Shown: positions 1 to 12,200 of the stretch, one piece after another
How the letters are laid out: every line of letters starts with the position of its first letter
Position numbering within the stretch: the first letter of the stretch is position 1
Source: Lumbricus rubellus
Lineage: Eukaryota; Annelida; Clitellata; Crassiclitellata; Lumbricidae
Assembly (NCBI GenBank): GCA_945859605.1
Contig: OX243827.1
Location: 29,818,347-29,882,346 of the forward strand
Direction: 5' to 3'
Length of the DNA stretch: 64,000 nt
Notes under the pieces: generated by a model
Database searches by the model: none
What the model was told of the DNA's origin: nothing
The model's input: only the letters and a program-made list of their open reading frames with translations
Position numbers and translations under genes: made by a program

Positions 1-42
1 GTTTTTCCATTTTCTATTAACGTTTCTTTCTTTCTGTTCCAG

Positions 43-171
43 GTGACCTATACTTTGCCTATGCTTTGCCTGAGGATGGTCTTGATGGAAAACTGTACAA
101 ATCTACGACGTACAACCCTTACCTAGATGTCAAATTAAGTGGAGGCTACACAAGATTAACGGTTACAAGAA
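43..171 (+). CDS. Gene A exon: Ig2 second half, module 1
   Basis: Starts after acceptor TTCCAG and ends before donor GTAAGA, phase 1 at both ends. It begins G-D-L-Y-F-A-Y, the counterpart of the G-N-L-Y-F-A segment of L1 Ig2. Where L1 Ig2 has its second disulfide cysteine (Y-x-C) this exon reads L-Y-K-S, so the cysteine is missing. It is 129 nt long, the same as its paralogue at 7678. The first half of Ig2 lies outside the window. Confidence 0.88.
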
Positions 172-3100
172 GTAAGAACGTTTTGTTAAGCAACCAGTCC
201 ATATCTATAAACAAACTAATAAATGATTTTAGGTAAAATTAATTATGTTCTGGTTTTACTCTGAATAGGACAAATTTGATCTGTTGAATACTTTACTCCG
301 CATAAATATGATGTCGTATGTCTCTTTATAGATCCCGCTGGTCTCCGTCCGTCTGTCCCAACGTTTGGATTTGTTTCTGCGCAACAGACTGTTGCTGTCA
401 TTGGAGGAACTGTTACACTCAGATGCTTCTGCTCTGGATAGTAAGGCTATTATAAGCTACAATTACGTCTGCCCTAGAATTTCTCTATCAGTTAGAACCA
501 TTGTTTTCAAGAAATAAGTTTTAATCTAAGTCTCCCAAAGTTTCTTCTGCGGAAAATATTATTGTTTAGTTGTTGATAGTTTTTAATCGGGTATTTGAAG
601 TGCTGGCAAGGCTAGTAATACAAGTTATTTCTTGCGTACTAGTTAGGCAAGATATTGTCAACGTGACAATGGTTGACATCTGCCAATTCATGCTGCCTAT
701 TGTGAAATCCAAAGCTTAATGTTCAATAGTGATCTTGTACATCGATACAATTACTCAGTTGGGGATGTGAGCTTTCGTCATGGTTCATTTTAAAAATATA
801 TATTTTTTATACTGCAATTATAAGTTGTCAGATACAAGTTCATTTTTTACTGACTTACCTATATATTTTAAATAAATTTTTCCATGAAGATTAGTTATGA
901 TGAACTCAAGATCTTTCGTGGGTGTATGAAAATATGTTGTGGGTATCGAGTTGACGAACAGAGATTTTTCGCACATCAATTCTTGAATTGTACTAAGAGT
1001 GTCTAAAACTAAATGCTCGCTTTATAATTGTCATGATTATTATTCATCATTATTATGCAAATGATGGACGATGGCAATAATAGACTTGAAATCGATCGAA
1101 GAACTGTCATTATAATCATCATCATCATCATCTATTAATTCAGGCTTCGTTTAAAATTGTTTATGTCTTATGTCTTTCTTCAGTCCAGAGCCAACAATTA
1201 CCTGGTCAGGGCGAAGGAATTCTCTTCCAATAGGAAGATACTCGCTGACTTCTTTTAACACACAACTCACTATCATTAACGTTACGGCGTCTGATGAAGG
1301 AGACTACATTTGCAGAGGTTCAAACACTTATGGAAGCGCTCTACAATTATTTGAGATACGTGTTGAAGGTTTGTTGTGTTATTAAATAAAATCATAAGAT
1401 ATAAAACTCCTAATATTAAGGCAATTGAAATGTAATGGTTTTGAGTGAAAAATACCTTACGAACGATTTGTGTCCGGGAACTTCGTTGTAAAAATTACGT
1501 GTAGGCTAGGCCCTAAATGCAGGCAATAATTATCAGCACCAGAAGCCGTTAGGCCTACATTGATCAGCGAAACCAATTTGCTAATGTCTTCATCATGCTC
1601 ATGCTTTCCAGAACTCAACAGCGACGTTCTCCAGAGTAGGCCTATCTTTCAAACTTGATATGCAAATCCACCTTTTCTGTCTCTTCGTTCCCTTCGCTCC
1701 TTATAGTAAATCTCTTTGTCTCTAAATTATAGGCCTACTCAGGCAAGGACTGCTTTGACCTAACAGAGCGCATTTACCTGCTTAAATCCTGCCCCTAGGA
1801 ATGACAATTTCACCTTTCTGCGATTTGAGCTTTTGGAACGCTGCCTGAAGACTTCTATTCCATGCTGAGAGACACTATTGAATGGCTGATATTTAAAGAG
1901 GCGCTTTGTAAATCTTCAAACACAATACAACTTAGACACCAGTAGTTAATTCGCTATAGTTGTGTTTTTGCTATAGGCCTGGGCCTAGTAGTCTCTTCTG
2001 TTGCTTTAGCTCACTCGGCGACTCCAATTCCAATCTTTGAATACTGTTTCAGCGTCGTACTTTCTCGGTTGTAGGTCCATCTACGTGTATCTGGAATAGT
2101 CTCCCTTGGATTTGCGAATGTTACAAGGGTTAACATGCCAGTGTTTTACAGGCTATGTAAAACTTTTTGTATCACCGTGGTTGGACTGGGAGGACTTCTG
2201 AGTGGGTTTCTTGAGGGGACGCTATATAAATTCTTGACATGAATGCTTAATTAACTAAGGATTAGTCATTACTAATTATCTGACTTGCACATTTCAGCGG
2301 TACCTAAGTTTCTCACCGCAAAGAATGGTCCATACGATGTCAACGTCACTGAGGGAGAGTCTTTCACCTTTAACTGCAACGCCACGGCTAAACCCGAGGC
2401 AACGATTGCCTGGTTTCAAGATGGACAGCTACTGGATGGTAAATAACATTTTGCATCTTATTTATTTTATTGGCAAATTCACATGAAATTGGAGTCGTCC
2501 TGGTTTTAAAAAAGTAGGCATAACCTATTTAACTGTTCTGTGAAATTTTTCAGATAGGCTCATGCCATTGCTTTCAGTGATGTGAGCAAATCTCAAGAGC
2601 GGGTCAAAAGTTTAGTTATCCAAAGATTTCCTTTTCCCAAATGATACAGAGGGCATCCAAAGAACCGTGCATTGTAATGTAACATAATATGCTAGGCTAT
2701 TTATGTAGCTTTCTTTCGTATTAGCACCATTCATTCTTTGGAAAAGACAGGGTCAATTTACGACTTTAGCTAGGGCCTAAATAAGAAAATCGTGACGATG
2801 TAAAAATTTAACGTTATTAGTTACATGAATAAATTAATTATGTTTTACAGTGGCCAACCCTCCCAGGCGATTTGTATTCAGCAACAACAAGAAAATTCTG
2901 ACGATCAGAGACGTTTGTCGAAACTGCGAGGACCGAATCAAACAAACGGATCTGATGGTTATTCAATGCAATGCAAGCAACGTTCACGGATCCGCATTTG
3001 GTCAGGGATACCTGAACGTTCTCAGTAAGTTTGAATAGATTAATAAGATATTTCGTGTTTAACCCTTTGAACCCTAATGGCCTCTATTATAATAGCGGCC

Positions 3101-6100
3101 CGTTATCCATAGAGTTACGGGAGCTCCTGGTTCAAAGGGTTAACAGGTGCTAACAAAGTGCTATGTGCCTTTCACTTTATAGACAGTCATTCATAATTGC
3201 CATAAAATGTTGTTAAAATAATAAAAAAATTATGACATTTTGTTTTAAAGAGTGCATGAAAACTATAGGCTTGCGCATTGAAACTTTGCAAATGCTGCGT
3301 GTTCCTCTCTCAATAGTGTTAATGTACGAGTATTAATGTAGAATTAATATAATAATTACTAAAGTAATAATTAAAAGTTCACTTTGCGTTGTGTTTGATA
3401 ATAGCAACTAACACAAACTGTGTTGAGTTTTAACCGTTGAAGGAATGTAGCCGATGCTGAAAATAATGTTGTTGTAGGCTACTTAAAACGATGCCGAGAT
3501 GAATACTGCATCATAATGAATTTTTGACTGAGCTTAAACATTAGGCTAAAATTCTCGTTTACAGAGAAGACTGAGGTAACCATACACAATGCAAGTGAAG
3601 TGACAGTCAACACAAATGAAGGAGGTCGGGTTGAGTTTGACTGTCGTGCCACAACAGATCCAAGCACTCCTCCAACGTTTCGATGGTTCAAAGTAAGAAC
3701 CGAAGGCGATCAACTCGTCTACAGTGAACCACCATTTCTAACGATAAACCGTGGACTGTTGTCGATACACGTGACTGCGAACGCCATCGACAACTGGCCG
3801 AAGTACCTTGGACAATACAGATGTGTCGTTGATACTGGACACAGCCGAGTCAATCAGACAGCAACTGTTAATCCTGCTATTATTGTTGTACCAACACCAG
3901 AGACAGGTGAGAAACTTTAATTGCAAGTTATAGTGCGACGTGTCAGGGTTTTCATTGCTATTATGATCAGTTATGTTCTAATTTATTAATTAAGTAGGCC
4001 TACTAACACTAACTTGCACTATAAAAATAGTCATGGAGCTAGGGATCAGAACTGTATAAGCTGTTAGCTTTTTCTGATTCCTTTTGCACTCTGTTTAGTG
4101 AGTCATGTTTTTCTATTTGGCTTGTGTGTGTGCAATAAATAAACAAATCAAATTTCCGCCGTTCACTGCGCTCTGCTGTCCGTTGTGACTTAATGGCTTC
4201 TTCCACTCGCTCTGCGAAAATGCATTCCTTCTATGTGGTTGTTCCTGTTCCTATTCTTGATGACGATGACGATCGTGATGATCGCGATGATCGTGATGAT
4301 GATGATCATGATGATGTTGTTGCGGTGCTGATGGTTGTAGAACATTGAGGTGTCGATGGTGTCAATAATAATATTATATAATTATTTATTATTTCAGTTC
4401 GAAAACCGCCAACAATTACAAAGCATCCGGTTGCGAGTATCATCTATCGATCTGACGACTCAGTTACTTTGGAATGTAAGGCTGAAGGAATACCAGTTGT
4501 AACGTAAGTATTAGATTATTGTTGCTCCTTTTCACAAATTATTTTATATCTATAATTAATATCGATGTAAATGTTTCAGATTGAACAATTGTTTTGCAGA
4601 AATTCTTTAGACCTACATTTCGACGGTGTCAGACTTCTATCTTTTATGACACCAATATTATAATTATTATTAGAGCCTATATGTAAAGTAAGGTGAATAT
4701 GTATAAATGCCTATATGCATGCAGTTTGCATACATAGTGCATACATAAAAAATATATACATTCCTGTATGCACATATATAGCCTATATCTAGTTTACGTA
4801 CATGAATAAATGCAAACATACATGTATATTAGTGTGGTCCTTATTTTTAAAAGTCTGATTTTATAACGGGGCACCCTCAAAGTTGGTTTCTGTTGATGAG
4901 AAAAAAATTGAGAAAATTTTTGGAGATAATCCAAGGACATCTAGGGGTCGCTACCAGAGGTTAAAGTTCAAGCTTAGAATTAATTTAGGCTTTGTGGTAC
5001 AATATGCTTAATTTTCATTAATATGCTTTCCAACCATGTAAATGGCTATGATAGAATTTGATAGACAACTGCTTGCATATTTTATTAACATCCCCAACAT
5101 CATATTTGTCACCTACTTACTTATTTCATTTAAAAAAAATTCTATAACCCATTAAGTTCCTTTAACAGCCATTGCATGTTTTGGCGGCAATTTCGCTTCA
5201 TTTTGATTTGTCATGATTGTATATCAGTATATTGCATAATCTCTCTATTTTAAAAGGTAACACAAAGTTGGCAATAGGTCTAAGTTTTGACAATGCAATG
5301 GGGAAAGTGAGTAATAGAAAATCAACACTTGTAGGCCTACTCTCTTTCACACTGCAATGCTTTGGCAATAATCCCACAGAGTTCAATCTCAATTGCTTTT
5401 CAGTTCGTAAGCAGCATATAAAGAGTCGGCCGAAAATTTCTGAAAACTTGAAAGCTGAATCTCAACCAGGAGTTCCTCTAACAGTTCCCTGGGATGGGAA
5501 GTTGTTGGAAGATATCTGCAGTAAAGAAATAGTAGACCGTCTTCCTGTCCTCATTTCTGGAGTGGGTGTCGACCCAGGGTGAAAATTGCCGGGAGGTTTG
5601 GGGGTTTCAACCCTCCAGTCTTTATTAGAGCCCCATAGTAAAGTCTGTTTTTCACACCCCAATTCCAAGTGGATAATGGTTCAACTCCTCCCCAAAGTTA
5701 TTTTTTTCACAATTCTTACACTGTGCAGTCGACCAGCTTTGATTATGGTGAAACAGGATTGGCCACATCATGAGGAGTGACACCAAAGTAAGAGACATCA
5801 TCGAAGGAAGAATGGAGGGGAAAAATCAAGAGGAAGACCAAGAACAATGCTGCTGGACTGGATGATGACAATGGATGGTTACAGAGAGCTAAAGAGAGAT
5901 GCACAGAACAGATGTGCATGGCGTCATTGGACATATGAACCTGCCTGACGGCAGAGAACTAAAGAAGAAGAAGATTATGGGGCTTCCATTTACACCAAAT
6001 GCCAAAAGGTTACTACTATGGACAAAACTTGGCTTGAACATCCACTAGAAAAAAGCTCAATGCAACTGAAAGATTTTGTCACGGAAAACACGAGATTTTT

Positions 6101-9100
6101 CAGCATTAGGCTACAGCAGGTTTTCTCCAACAACACGTTGATACATGGTAAAACGATGAGAACTTCAAGTAAGGTTAGGCCACTGCGAGCTCAGTGAAAG
6201 TTGTGAATGACATAACAGAGTGTGGACTGGCACTCATGAACAAGTACAGCCTAACAAGCTTCACAAGTACAGCCTAACAAGCTTCAAACAAATAATGAGA
6301 ATCAGAAGCAGAGTCTGCTATTGGTTGTGAAGAAATAAACCTATCGTCGGAAAAAGGCTCTGATGCAATAATGGAAATATTAACTGGAAAAACATTTTTA
6401 TGCCCGTTTGTATGTGTTTTGATCCAAATAGCAAACCAGTCCACAGCCCACTAGTCCACCTCCAACACGGTCCACTGCCCACCAGAATTTATTTTAATTT
6501 GTGCATTCAACCACACACTGGTAATAGTATACAATATAAGATATTCCATGCTTCGCCTTTGTCTTTACATTGATATAATGTTATGTCCGGTAGCAACCCC
6601 TAAAACTCAAAAAAGTCCTTCAAAATTTTCAGCGTTAATATTTTTTAACCTAAACGAATAAGTTAGGAGGGTGCCTCGTTTAAAATTCGCACAAAAATAT
6701 TTTTACATGGAGCTAAGGACCACACTAATGTATATATACATACACGCACATGCATGCACACATTATATGCACGCATACACAGTTACACACATACATACAC
6801 AAATTACACATACACACACATAACTGCACTAAATAGGCCTACATACGCACAAACATACACACGTACAATCGTACATACACACACAGACATAAATATCGTA
6901 GGCTCTTGTCTTTCTGGTTCACTTGCGTAAATTAATAGGTTGGATATCCGTATAAGCGGATGATAGGAATACACAAATAGACATCCATGCTGCGCTGCAT
7001 TTGCTTGTAGATATAAATGGAAAAAGAATTCCCTGGAATTGAACACAAATCAACCAAATACCGATAAAGGTGTGGATGGCTCAATAACAATAAAAGCAGC
7101 TGCATCGTCGGATGAAGGCTTCTACCAGTGTTTTGCTAGGAATCAGTACGGTACGGCACTCTCAACTACAGCACACATCCAGAGAGCGCTGCTGGATTCT
7201 GCATCAGAGATTCCTGTGGTTCATCAGAAAACCGTTCAAGAGGGCATGCCATTTCACATTCAAGCAGACCAACGCAGGTCTTTTCCAAAGCCAACATATT
7301 ATGGTTGGGAGATGGCTACGGACACCGAGGACAGAAATCCAGTTCCATTACGACCTTCAAGAAGGATACAACTTGGCGAAAACGGTAACTTTTAAAATAA
7401 CATTTTCGTTATTTTGGTGTTATTCGTGCAGTTCCGCAAGCCATAGAAGAGATATGACATTGTATAACTTCAATTGAATGCATTGCATATACCATTATTA
7501 GTCGCCTTTAGATTAGTCCCTATGTACATTATCCTTTTGTTTGGATGAAATCACCAATCTGAAGCAGCCACGTCATGGCCCTTCATTTCTGTGCCAACTT
7601 AAAAGCCTATAGGCCTAAACATATTAAGCTTATTCCATTTATTTCTTCTTTCTTTGCACATTTCTGTCTGTTTACAGGTGACCTATACTTTGCTTATGCT
7701 TTGCCTGAGGATGCTCTTGATGGAAAATTTTACAAATTCACGACGTATAACCCTTACCTAGATGTCAAATTAGCATCAGGCTACACAGATCTAACGGTTA
7801 CACGAAGTAAGAATGTTTTTGGTTACTAACAGTCCGCATCTATAAACAAACCAATAAATGATATTGGGTAAAATAAATTCTCATACGTTTTTTTAAACTC
7901 TAAATCGACAAATTTGATATGTTGGATACTTTACTGCGCATGAATTTGATGTCAGTGTCTCTTTACAGATCCAGCTGGTCTCAGTCATTTTGCTCCAACT
8001 TATCTGTTGAAGACTTTACTCCGCATGAATTTGATGTCAGTGTTTCTTTACAGATCCCGATGGTCTCCGTCCGTTTGCTCCAACATTAGGATTTGCTTCA
8101 ACAGAACAGTCTGTTGCTGTCATTGGAGGAAGTGTTACACTCAGATGCTTCTTCTCCGGATAGTAAGGCTATTCTGAGCATAGAGTTTACCTAGCATCTA
8201 GAACCGTTGATTTCGATAAATAAATTTTCATTGAGGACATTTTACACGATCATCCATGTTATGATTATTTATAATTGTGTGATCTTAACAGTTGCGGGGT
8301 GCTTGATGCATTACGTTCACTTCGACATGACTGTGAGATCATTATATAGTAAAAAAATATACAGTCAATCAATCAATCAATCAATCAATCACATAAATTT
8401 ATATAGCGCCTCTTCAAGATCTCTACTCAGAGGCGCTCCCAACCCAGGCCTGGTCAAAAAGAAAGGTCTTGAGAAGACGGTAGAAAGAGCCAGCAGAGTC
8501 ACGAGGAAGAGAACGGAGAGCCGTAGGGAGGCCATTCCAGATAGCTGGACCCACCACAGAATATGCTCTTCGCTGCATAGTAGCGGTACGACAAAAAGGG
8601 ACAAGATAGTCACCGCGGGCAGCTGACCGCAGCGAACGGCGGCCCAGAGAAACGGAGACAGGAGTAAAAAGTGCACATAGATATGATGGAGCTTGAGACA
8701 GGATGCAGCGCCAAGCAATAGACGAAACTCTATAGGCAATGCGTTGCTGCAGTGGGAGCCAGTGGAGGTCGTCCCTCATGAAGGCAGAAACGTGATCGAA
8801 CCGGGAGATGCCACCAACCAAGCGTGCTGCAGATCGAAGGACCCTAACCAAGGAGTTCAGGCGGACCTGTGGGAGGCCGACATAAAGAGAAGAGCAGTAA
8901 TCTAAGCGGCTGCAAACAAAGGCATGGACAAGAGTAGAAGAAGCAGTGAATGAGCTTTATATTAATGTTCTATATGCTCGTAATAGTCGAGTGGGATGTG
9001 GTGGTATGGTGATATGTCCTGCGCCTTATAAACAGAAGGTAAAAGGTTTGAATCTGCATACAGCTAATGTGTAGCGAACTTGGACAAGTTGCTCACCAAT

Positions 9101-9200
9101 AAAATTGTCTGTGAGGAAGGCAAGGGGAAACCATCTCGCTCATCCCCGGGTGACTTTAAAGCCAATGGACCAGCCTTCGAGCAGAGAACTCGTCATCATC

Positions 9201-9295
<95 letters not shown>

Positions 9296-12200
9296 CTCAG
9301 CTTTAATGAGAACACTGACCGCAAAGGGTGGTGGAAAGATGAGAAGTCGTAGTCCTTGATGTGCCATGAGGTCCCGTATGCACTTTGGTGTTGGGGGAGT
9401 TTCTCACTTCCAATCGGTCAGTGGGTCCCTGGACATGAAAAATCACCGAGGTGCTTGTCCGCCATGACGGCACGAATGACGTAATTGACAAATCCAATAT
9501 GGCCGCCGTCGGCCATATTGGAAAATTCATCTTCTTCATTTCTTACAACATATGCACGTGCAATACCTCTAATGGTACTGATTCAGGTATGCAGAATTCG
9601 TTTATAAATTTGTTTTTGTCGTCAGGGGTCATCTTGAGGTCATAATGTCATGTTCAAGGTCATTTTTTCATCTTTTTCATTTCTTACAGCTTATGCACGT
9701 GTAATACCTCTAATGGTACTAATTCAGGTATGTATAAATCATTTCTGATATTGTTTTTATCATCCGGGGTCATCTGAAGGTTATAAGGTCATGGCCAAGG
9801 TCATTTTTTGCATCAATGATTTCGATTATAATTTGAATGAATGCAGAAGTATAAACAGCTGTTATAGCTTTAATTGAACAAACATAGCTAATTATGACAT
9901 GTTGGATGTCAATGCTGCTTTAATATGTCATTTTTCCATGCATCACTACGGCAGCCGAATGATTCTTCGTCAGTCGATACTCTGAGGATGGGAAGCCAGT
10001 GTCGGTGGAGGTAGGGCGTCGCAATGTCAACAAATGGGTAGAAACAGCATAGTTTTATCTTCTGTAAAGGTCACGCAACGAATGGGAAGAGGGCGAGTCC
10101 GGTTCAGGCTCCACCGTCGCACGGGTGAACGGAGTGGTCCAACTTGCATGATTCGATGCACTGAAGTTCGGAAGTCTTGACGGATGAAGGTCAGACGGAA
10201 TCCGATCTTGTGGCTGGAAATCGATGGTCTGAGCATATCGCGTCGAGTAGTGTGCTGACATGTGTGAAGAGTCAACCGGATATCTTCTTTCGAAGGCCAC
10301 TCCTGACGACGATTGACACTTCCACGAGGTGCTGTTGTTCGTTTCCATTGTTACTGCACCGCCATCTCTGATTGGTTCTCTGTTTCTACGAGTTGCGTCC
10401 TGTAGACAGAACTTCGTTTCTTTCAGCCGTTGATCGTTTTGCTTTTGTTGAAGTCCGCCGACGGTCAGTCCAGAAAGACATCGTTGCTTCTGCTGGTCGG
10501 CTACATGCCGGAAGTCGGACCAGCCTTGTCCTTGAACGTCAGTCTCCGTTATCGAACGGAAAGAGGTCTTCAATCTAGTTGCTTTCATGTCCTCGAGGTG
10601 CTTGCTGAGGCTGGCGTAGGCTGTGCCACTACTGGTGGTGGTTGGTCTGCCCTCCAGGCGCCGCTCGAGATGTGCCCACAGCTCGTCGATGGCCTTCTTC
10701 TGCCTTCGAGGAGCTGATTCGACATCTGAATCAGTATCCTAGTCCTTCTTTGTCCTCGTCGTTGTTTGCCACCCGGCTGGATCCGACAATTTCATTCCGT
10801 CGTTTTCCTTTTCTGCTGCTCTGCCATGGCCATCCCTTGCAGATTGCAGACCTCGTTGGATCGATTCCAGTCTCGAGTTTTCCAGATTTACGAGCAACGG
10901 TAACTTTGGTGTTGCTGGTCGCTCCACCGATCCACGTCCAACGTCCGATTCTGGTCTTTGAGAGTCGAAGCCTCCATTTGATGGGGATCGACCTGTGCTT
11001 GGGTTTGAGGAGTTGTTTCCAGACCTTGAAAATGTCTGATCGTCGAAGGTTCTTCGGAGATAATCGTCTGCGCTCAAGGTCGAAAGGTCAAGTGGTGCAT
11101 CGTCGTCGTCGTTGTTCGGTTCTGCCCGGCGATGGGGCGTCGTTATGGTTTGTCCTCGGGGTAATTCAATCGCATCGACCCTCAGCGACGAGGGTTCTAT
11201 GCTGAAGGCTCTTGAGGCTCTCTGCATGGTACTCGGATCTGGTCCAACAAATGATGAACCGTTAGGCTTCGAGGTCTCCTGCGATGGATGGAAGTCTGCC
11301 CATTGAGATGGACATGGTTGAGGGACCGCTCTTGACTGGAAGTATGGGTGTGGTCCAGCCACTCGAAATTCTTCACGGAACATCGAGGACCCATGCGATG
11401 ATTGGAAGACTGACCCTGAAGAGAAACCATCATGATGAATGCCACTCCCACCGCTTCTGTTACTGTTGTACGTTGTTTTGTTCAGAAAGAGTCGATCTGT
11501 TTATAAGACAACTATATCACATCCACTGTCGGAATTGATGCTCTACATCCTTCAATCACTGGGGATCAGAGGTCACATACAAAGAGGGGCCTTCCTGGTG
11601 GACAGGGTGGCCATGCCAGCTACTTGCAGCACACAATGAACACGAAGCAAAAATAGAGCCATATTAAATCGCAGATGTAAGGAGCACTTCGGTGCACTGC
11701 TTTCATCAAAATGTCTGCATCCTTTTTCACGAAGTCTGCCCACAATATGCAACAGTTCAACAGGTGTGACACTCGACGCTGTGTATGCCACGCTGCTGCA
11801 AATATCTGCGCCATATTTTGTCATAGGAAGTGAAAAAACCTCCTCCTCCAAAACAGGAAGGACATAAACTTGCTTGCAGACATCCAAAACAAAAATTTGT
11901 GGTTATATTTTGAAGACCACCATTTTGATGCACGGAAAAATGACAAATTAAAGCAGCATTGACTTCCAACATGTCATAATTAGCTTTGTTCAATTAAAGC
12001 TATAACAGCTGTTTATACTTCTGCATTCATTCAAGTTATAATCGAAATCATTGATGCAACAAATGACCTTGGCCATGATCTTATAACCTTCAGATGACCC
12101 CGGATGATAAAAACAATATCAGAAATGAATTATACATACCTGAATTAGTACCATTAGAGGTATTACACGTGCATAAGCTGTAAGAAATGAAAAAGATGAT

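Noticed and set aside
3906..4398. Search for a hidden signal-peptide or transmembrane exon between the two Ig modules of gene A
   Set aside because: No hydrophobic open stretch with splice borders was seen in this 491-bp intron, so the modules are treated as continuous.
10177..11205. Several + strand ORFs of 64-187 codons inside the foldback element
   Set aside because: They overlap the longer, more protein-like minus-strand frame and differ from it in composition as shadows do.
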